From positions 62,001 to 126,000 of the forward strand of contig JAHLKD010000047.1 in NCBI GenBank assembly GCA_025526935.1: 64,000 bases of DNA, given 5' to 3'. Below, piece by piece: positions 58,401 through 64,000 of the stretch (its first letter is position 1; each line of letters begins with the position of its first letter). The translations under genes and the position numbers were made by a program. A model generated the notes under the pieces. That model had not been told where the DNA came from. It ran no database searches and worked only from the letters and a program-made list of their open reading frames with translations. The stretch comes from Cladochytrium replicatum (Eukaryota; Chytridiomycota; Chytridiomycetes; Cladochytriales; Cladochytriaceae).

Positions 58401-58945
58401 GAGGGGATCGATTGAGTGAATTGCAGGCGTTGCTGAAGCGGGTTGAGGAGGCACCGCCGCCACCGATGACCGCTGCAGAACCCTGGGGGCTTTATGGCGA
58501 TCCAAATGGGCAAGGGTATCAGTATGCGATGCCACCCGGAAGTGACATTGTGAACCAAGGGTATGTCGGTGACTGGTTACATTCGCAGCGAGCATCACAA
58601 AGTTTGTACTATGAAGATGAAATCTCGCCTCGTGCGGAGCCACAGTTGCATGACGACCCAGACGAACGTGCACGCTATGCAGCATTGTTTGAATCCCAAG
58701 GGTATAATCAGAGTGGGGAGTTTGAAGGGGACTTTTTGGATATCGAAGCTGTGAGGAATGCAACGATCAGCTCGTTTGCGGGGACTGCGGAGACGCTTCG
58801 GAACGTGTATGGTGTGACTGCAGGAGATATCAATGAAGGTGGTGGGGATGAGAGTGCGGTGATGGCGAGGGAGTTGGATCGGTTGCGGCAACTAACCACG
58901 CAGTCGTTGGTGCAGACGTCTATGCTGCTTTCTTCGAGGAGGTGA
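55484..58945 (+). CDS. Long coiled-coil protein, family unknown
   Basis: Exons 55484-56161 and 56210-58945 give 1137 residues. The 48-nt intron has no stop and is a multiple of three, so read-through would add 16 residues, but it has GT-AG ends and interrupts a heptad region. The start is MSVPLVHSTTSPALSASAPL. Most of the protein is heptad-rich (LLAKLVAENARLNSQLTSLK; QTIKKLADQREDLRRVVQHL), with helix breaks near residues 65-100 and 190-230. The last 250 residues are acidic and less regular and end LTTQSLVQTSMLLSSRR. This layout resembles centrosomal, kinetochore or trafficking tethers, but I see no defining domain. It diverges from the aminotransferase-like gene. Confidence 0.85.
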   Translation: MSVPLVHSTTSPALSASAPLLAKLVAENARLNSQLTSLKREVLEKDASLEDLRSREMASLDEIDRLGAELRSRASSEDPLSESIPLSQHTSLVSLWNSAAQAVAHSGSSTPSSTEWLSLQLSQAHTHVLELQALKDAEAESVRIRMEELRVSHGASLKGVMEDVSAWAEAQEGVREELYRRIAVLEQELGEQRRIAIDGGKSLKAITNGHGENAVTSSSRDLEMEQVGDNDHRYFKLTCACQIQMVQTIKKLADQREDLRRVVQHLMRTNLRQRNSLKEKSALIKSLASQGSQSQSRRPSAAANHENERITSELQEKLESSEAKIEQMAVNFQKAMDSAQLEMAALTVELEKVAAESKRAAGEKEVIATVREQELREAGKQIEALKLANAVAEDMKNRAMLESAELNDRIRILTVERLTAEEIQRRAETALASLSELHSTQSNRLNEADTRIAELHDQLQKSATDNELNSVELHSVRSLLENERKICSQLTTQIQQLTRKIDQLTSHYEKSCAERDTLASADDLIKMTAEIERHHLQQLRELAPNASTIPDALESIRKQQRALSDNHAILAKLTKELGEKDRLIAAERQSFEATRATMKEIQEGVRIGQDGLLQELQASRASLLTMQVDHDHVLGLINEILAPAVFAEVGPGADELRSRWQEVISQNSATFKELESMRGQLEYTEQRWLRMMDDKAAASNEAADLRMQLEKAHQLLQDHIRTSEGEKSSRDLRESVAVGALNVFLPNILVNGLDDLVPELQKAWKTMVDDRNEAQRIARTCAENLEREKVNVVVATERLQVERARAEAAEGALVGPELRDASVQVEVVSRDVGIAVVPDTNDRDTSTSILATTDSSQQTGDLAVDLVASARDAEIFQPVSNESVDLDLAIMQFAARLSETDAPRMARTQSASSGLRIDGHATTTTTTTKTYILEPVQDNSSSRSEEDVDLLLASLAQMVAQRENGNAAIGADRGDRLSELQALLKRVEEAPPPPMTAAEPWGLYGDPNGQGYQYAMPPGSDIVNQGYVGDWLHSQRASQSLYYEDEISPRAEPQLHDDPDERARYAALFESQGYNQSGEFEGDFLDIEAVRNATISSFAGTAETLRNVYGVTAGDINEGGGDESAVMARELDRLRQLTTQSLVQTSMLLSSRR

Positions 58946-59108
58946 CAACGCAGAATTCACAAAGAAAAAACAACCATTATCCTACGCTGAATATCCAAGC
59001 TACTGTATTCTCCAACTACCTTCTCATTTGTTTCATAATTATTCAAGTACTTAGTCTTAAAAAATAACCGTTTTTGTGTTCCATCTCTTAGCGTTTTCAA
59101 GTTAGCCG

Positions 59109-60870
59109 ATGGACGACTTTGGCCTGCGCTGGGAGAAGCGCACGTCGTCAGTGCTGCCGACGGCAGCTCCCCCAGAGCCCTCGAAGTACGACAAGCGTCC
59201 CTACAACCGTAGGAACCCATCCCACTTCCTGTCCCTCAGCGTGCGACGCAGAATTAACCAATGCCTCGCCATCCTCTTCCTCCTCCTAATCGTCTACCTC
59301 GGTAGTGGGATATACACCCGCTTCACCCTGATCAAGAAACCTCCTCCGGGCCACGACCTCCCTTCGCTCCCTACCACAAGGAGCAACATGTGTCTCGTTG
59401 TTCCCTGGGAAGGCCCTGTTCCAGAATACACTCGTCTCTGGGCCAACTCCGTCCGACGCAACGACCCCTCCCTCCTCCGCGTCTACTTCTTCCACCACCG
59501 CCGCAACAACGCCGCCGTTCCCCAATGGGCCTCGACCGAAAACTCGGCCAAGAACAACCTCGTCTACATCGACCTCGAATCCGTTTCCCCGCGCTACTCA
59601 TCCCGCGGCTTCCGTGGCTTCGTCGCAGAGCGTCTCTGTGCGTTCCACAAGCGCTACAGCCCAAAGACGACGTCGACATGGCAGTGCGCGGAGTTGGAGC
59701 TGTACTTGCAAAAGACAAACTTGTACCAGAACGATCTGAAGGGGTTGATTGGACTCATTTATGCGAGCTGGGTGAACCCGGCTGCGTGCGACGCTTGGGG
59801 ATTCACGGATGCGGATTTGGTGTTCGGAGATCTGGACAAGTTTTTCTCGCCAAAGAAGAATCCGCTTGCGTGGAGCGCGGATATATTTACGGTCGGACCG
59901 GGCGATATCAATAGGCGGTACTTGCATGGACAGCTGACCCTGCATGTGTATGAACCGGTGGTTATGGAGGATCCGGAGGAAGGACCGCCAGCGCGGGGTG
60001 CGTTGAAAAAACATCCGAAACCGACGATGGAGATGTATCATGATTTCGGCAACCTTGCGGCGTACACGGAATATTTGGCTTTTATGCACTTCCAAAACTG
60101 GTATGCAACTAAACTGGAGTTTCTTGTGTAGTTTGTTTGATTCGGAACATTCTTTAAAGCTCGACGACCGCAACCATGAAAGCCCTTAGAAATGATTACA
60201 GCAGGGACAAGTACAGAGCCACGGACGAAGGATGTTACTCTTTTGTAAGCAAACACTGATTTATTCCTAACAATCTCAAAACTCACTTTCGAAACTACAG
60301 GCGGCTCATACAGGAAAGGGTATCAGGATCGTTGACTTCACCAAGCAATCCTCCGACCACAAAACCGTGTCCGTGATCTACCGCAACAACAACGTCTACA
60401 TGTGCTCCCAGAACTTGACGGACCTCTGCTTGCCCCAATTGCCCCCCGTCGCCGCCCCAGCGCCAGACTACTCCTCCCGCAAGAACATTATCAGCACCCA
60501 ACACATCACGCGCCAGCGCCGCAAGCCGGACTGCATGTTCTGGATTGCGGAGGAGTACTCGTGGTGCGTGCTGAACATGCCGTGGCAGTGGTACCCACCG
60601 CGGCGGCAGACCGTGATTGTTCACTATGGAGACGGACGGGTAGAGTTTAGGGACTATGAGGGGGAGCTGGATGTGAATGATGAGAGTCTGACGATGAAGG
60701 AGTTAGCGCTGTTTCATTGGCAGGGTTGGAAGAAGGTGATGGTGCCGGAGTGTCCGGCTTCGGATTGGAAGGAGAACAGCGGGGTGGATAGACCTCCCGG
60801 GAAGGGATGGAAGGGTTGGGTGAGCTGGGGGGAGGAAAGGCTGATTGATATGAACTACATTTGCGCGTAG
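59109..60870 (+). CDS. Golgi glycosyltransferase-like protein (paralogue 2)
   Basis: Exons are 59109-60100, 60160-60244 and 60301-60870, with introns of 59 and 56 nt, giving 548 residues. It is a full-length paralogue of the gene at 37319-39004. The intron positions are the same, and the middle exon is 85 nt in both. There is a type II membrane anchor (CLAILFLLLIVYLGSGIY), then CLVVPWEGPVPEYTRLWANS, RGFRGFVAERLCAFHKRYSP, and the acidic motif WGFTDADLVFGDLDKFFSPK. The C-terminal part has MFWIAEEYSWCVLNMPWQWY and ends DMNYICA. The conserved TDADL/VDVDL motif argues for a metal-dependent GT-A-like enzyme. The sugar and acceptor are unknown. Confidence 0.8.
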
Positions 60871-61072
60871 GCTTGCGGAAGAGGTATTTCTGGTGGTTTT
60901 CATTTTCGATCTCATTTTTGCACTTTTGGAACAACTTGAACAATCAGCATTTTATCCTGTAACGAGGGGACTTACGCTGTTTGTTTCTTTAAAGTTGTTG
61001 TTTTTTCTGCTTCAAAATAGAGCGAGAAGATTTAAAGATATTCCAAAAAGGGGTCTTAGTAATTCTGGATTC

Positions 61073-62944
<1,872 letters not shown>

Positions 62945-63378
62945 TGTATGATCTTAGTTTTCCACCGAAAGGTTTGGCAGCCGAAGCAACGGGAAGGGGT
63001 GTGGCACAGGGATTGGAGAGGATCAGAAATGGATCTGGATAAAGATAGAATGGGGGAAGGGAATCGGGGGAAGCAGCGAGACAATGAGTACAAGCGGAGA
63101 AGGATGCAATGATCTGCACAGGAAATGGCTTTGATCCATAGCCCACGCTTGATGGTTGCATGTTCAAGTTGCAAGAGACTTTGACAACTCCATTATTACC
63201 AACCATTTTATTTTAAAGAGCACACTACTATCTTCCCTACACACTCTCTCTGTAATTTGCAACTCTTCCATCCATCCCATAATTCTTATTTTTTAGTGAC
63301 GGTGTGTTTTTCCAATTGCTCCACGTACGGATCGAAAATTTCGACGGCGCTGAACACTTCTGCGTGTAGACTTGCAAA
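62945..63378. other. Promoter region between GCDH and SEC23
   Basis: A divergent intergenic region of 434 bp. Open frames on the minus strand here lack motifs. It must contain the promoters of both genes. Confidence 0.5.
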
Positions 63379-64000
63379 ATGAGTTCTTTCGAGGAGATCG
63401 AGGACCGCGATGGTCTGAGACTGTCTTGGAATGTCTGGCCGGCAAATCGTGTTGATGCTACCCGTCTGGTCGTGCCCATTGGTGCCCTTTACACACCTCT
63501 CAAGGAGCGGGAAGGTTACCAGCCGCTCGCCTATGAGCCAGTCGCCTGCAAACCTCCCTGCAAGGCTATTCTCAATCCTTATTGGTGAATTTCATTTTTC
63601 TATGCAGCTTATCAGCAATTATTTGACCGTTTGAACATCGGCAGCTCAATCGATGTGCGCGGAAAACTCTGGATCTGCCCATTCTGTCTCCAGCGCAACC
63701 AATTCCCGGTGCATTACAAGGATATCTCGAACACCAACCTCCCCGCTGAGCTTTTGGGCCAATATACAACGATCGAATACATCCTGTCGAAACCGCCCAG
63801 CCTTCCACCCGTTTTTGTGTTCGTTGTTGATACCTGCCTCGAGGAAGCTGAGTTGAAGCATCTTAAGGATTCGCTCATTGTCAGCATGAGCCTGTTGCCT
63901 CCCCAGGCTCTCGTCGGACTCGTCACTTTCGGAACTATGGTCTGCAAGAGATAATCGTGCGAGATTGATACAATATTCACTTATTCTGCATTTTTTTGAA
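63379..64000 (+). CDS. SEC23: COPII coat GTPase activator SEC23, N-terminal part
   Basis: SEC23 is the inner COPII coat subunit that activates SAR1 GTPase in ER export. Exon 1 is 63379-63584 ([20 protein letters not shown], then [14 protein letters not shown]). A 60-nt intron follows, and exon 2 is 63645-63939. The zinc finger Cys pairs are visible: [13 protein letters not shown], with the last Cys built across the intron, and [13 protein letters not shown]. The trunk start reads [20 protein letters not shown]. After VTFGTM the sequence gtctgcaag with a stop soon after indicates a donor, and the gene continues past the right edge. Confidence 0.95.

Overview
The window is nuclear DNA from a fungus, most likely a zoosporic fungus (Chytridiomycota). 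Supporting signs are spliceosomal genes with introns mostly 45-65 nt long, compact and often divergent gene pairs, single-copy fungal housekeeping genes, and several relics of an ankyrin repeat type (NGHVxVLEWWKxSGLELKY) that I associate with chytrid genomes. The phylum is an inference; no rRNA or tRNA was seen. Exon joins below were built by hand from GT-AG sites and reading-frame phase.

Layout. 1-9.5 kb is decayed accessory DNA around one intact gene, the PP1 catalytic subunit (3.9-5.3 kb); it holds ankyrin relics and a broken COP9 signalosome subunit 7 gene. 10-28 kb is gene-dense: an intronless flavin monooxygenase, a PRCC homologue, two unrecognised spliced genes, a short unrecognised gene, a GT8 glycosyltransferase, UTP14 head-to-head with PER1, an HMG-like relic and a sugar transporter. 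28-35 kb has a 10-exon ankyrin protein with an unfamiliar YGTxDGxVYLSL repeat, ribosomal protein eL22 and a seven-helix membrane protein. 36-42 kb has an ankyrin relic, a Golgi-type glycosyltransferase-like gene and a broken tafazzin gene. 42-45 kb has a voltage-gated K+ channel and a secreted PLA2-like protein that lacks the catalytic His/Asp.

45-54 kb is a tandem array of five hotdog-fold (ACOT13-like) thioesterase genes. Each breaks the HGG active-site motif over a 9-nt and a 13-nt microexon. One copy is split by an inversion, one has lost a microexon donor and one is a clear pseudogene. Inside the array lie three decayed copies of an unrecognised Cys-containing gene. 54-64 kb has a class IV aminotransferase-like gene whose start codon is 39 bp from that of a 1137-residue coiled-coil protein, a paralogue of the glycosyltransferase-like gene, glutaryl-CoA dehydrogenase, and the 5' part of SEC23.

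The genes do not form one pathway. Housekeeping functions (phosphatase, COPII, SSU processome, GPI remodelling, ribosome, lysine/tryptophan catabolism) are mixed with fast-turnover families. The parts least explained by known biology are the YLSL-repeat ankyrin protein and the thioesterase array with its interleaved relics.
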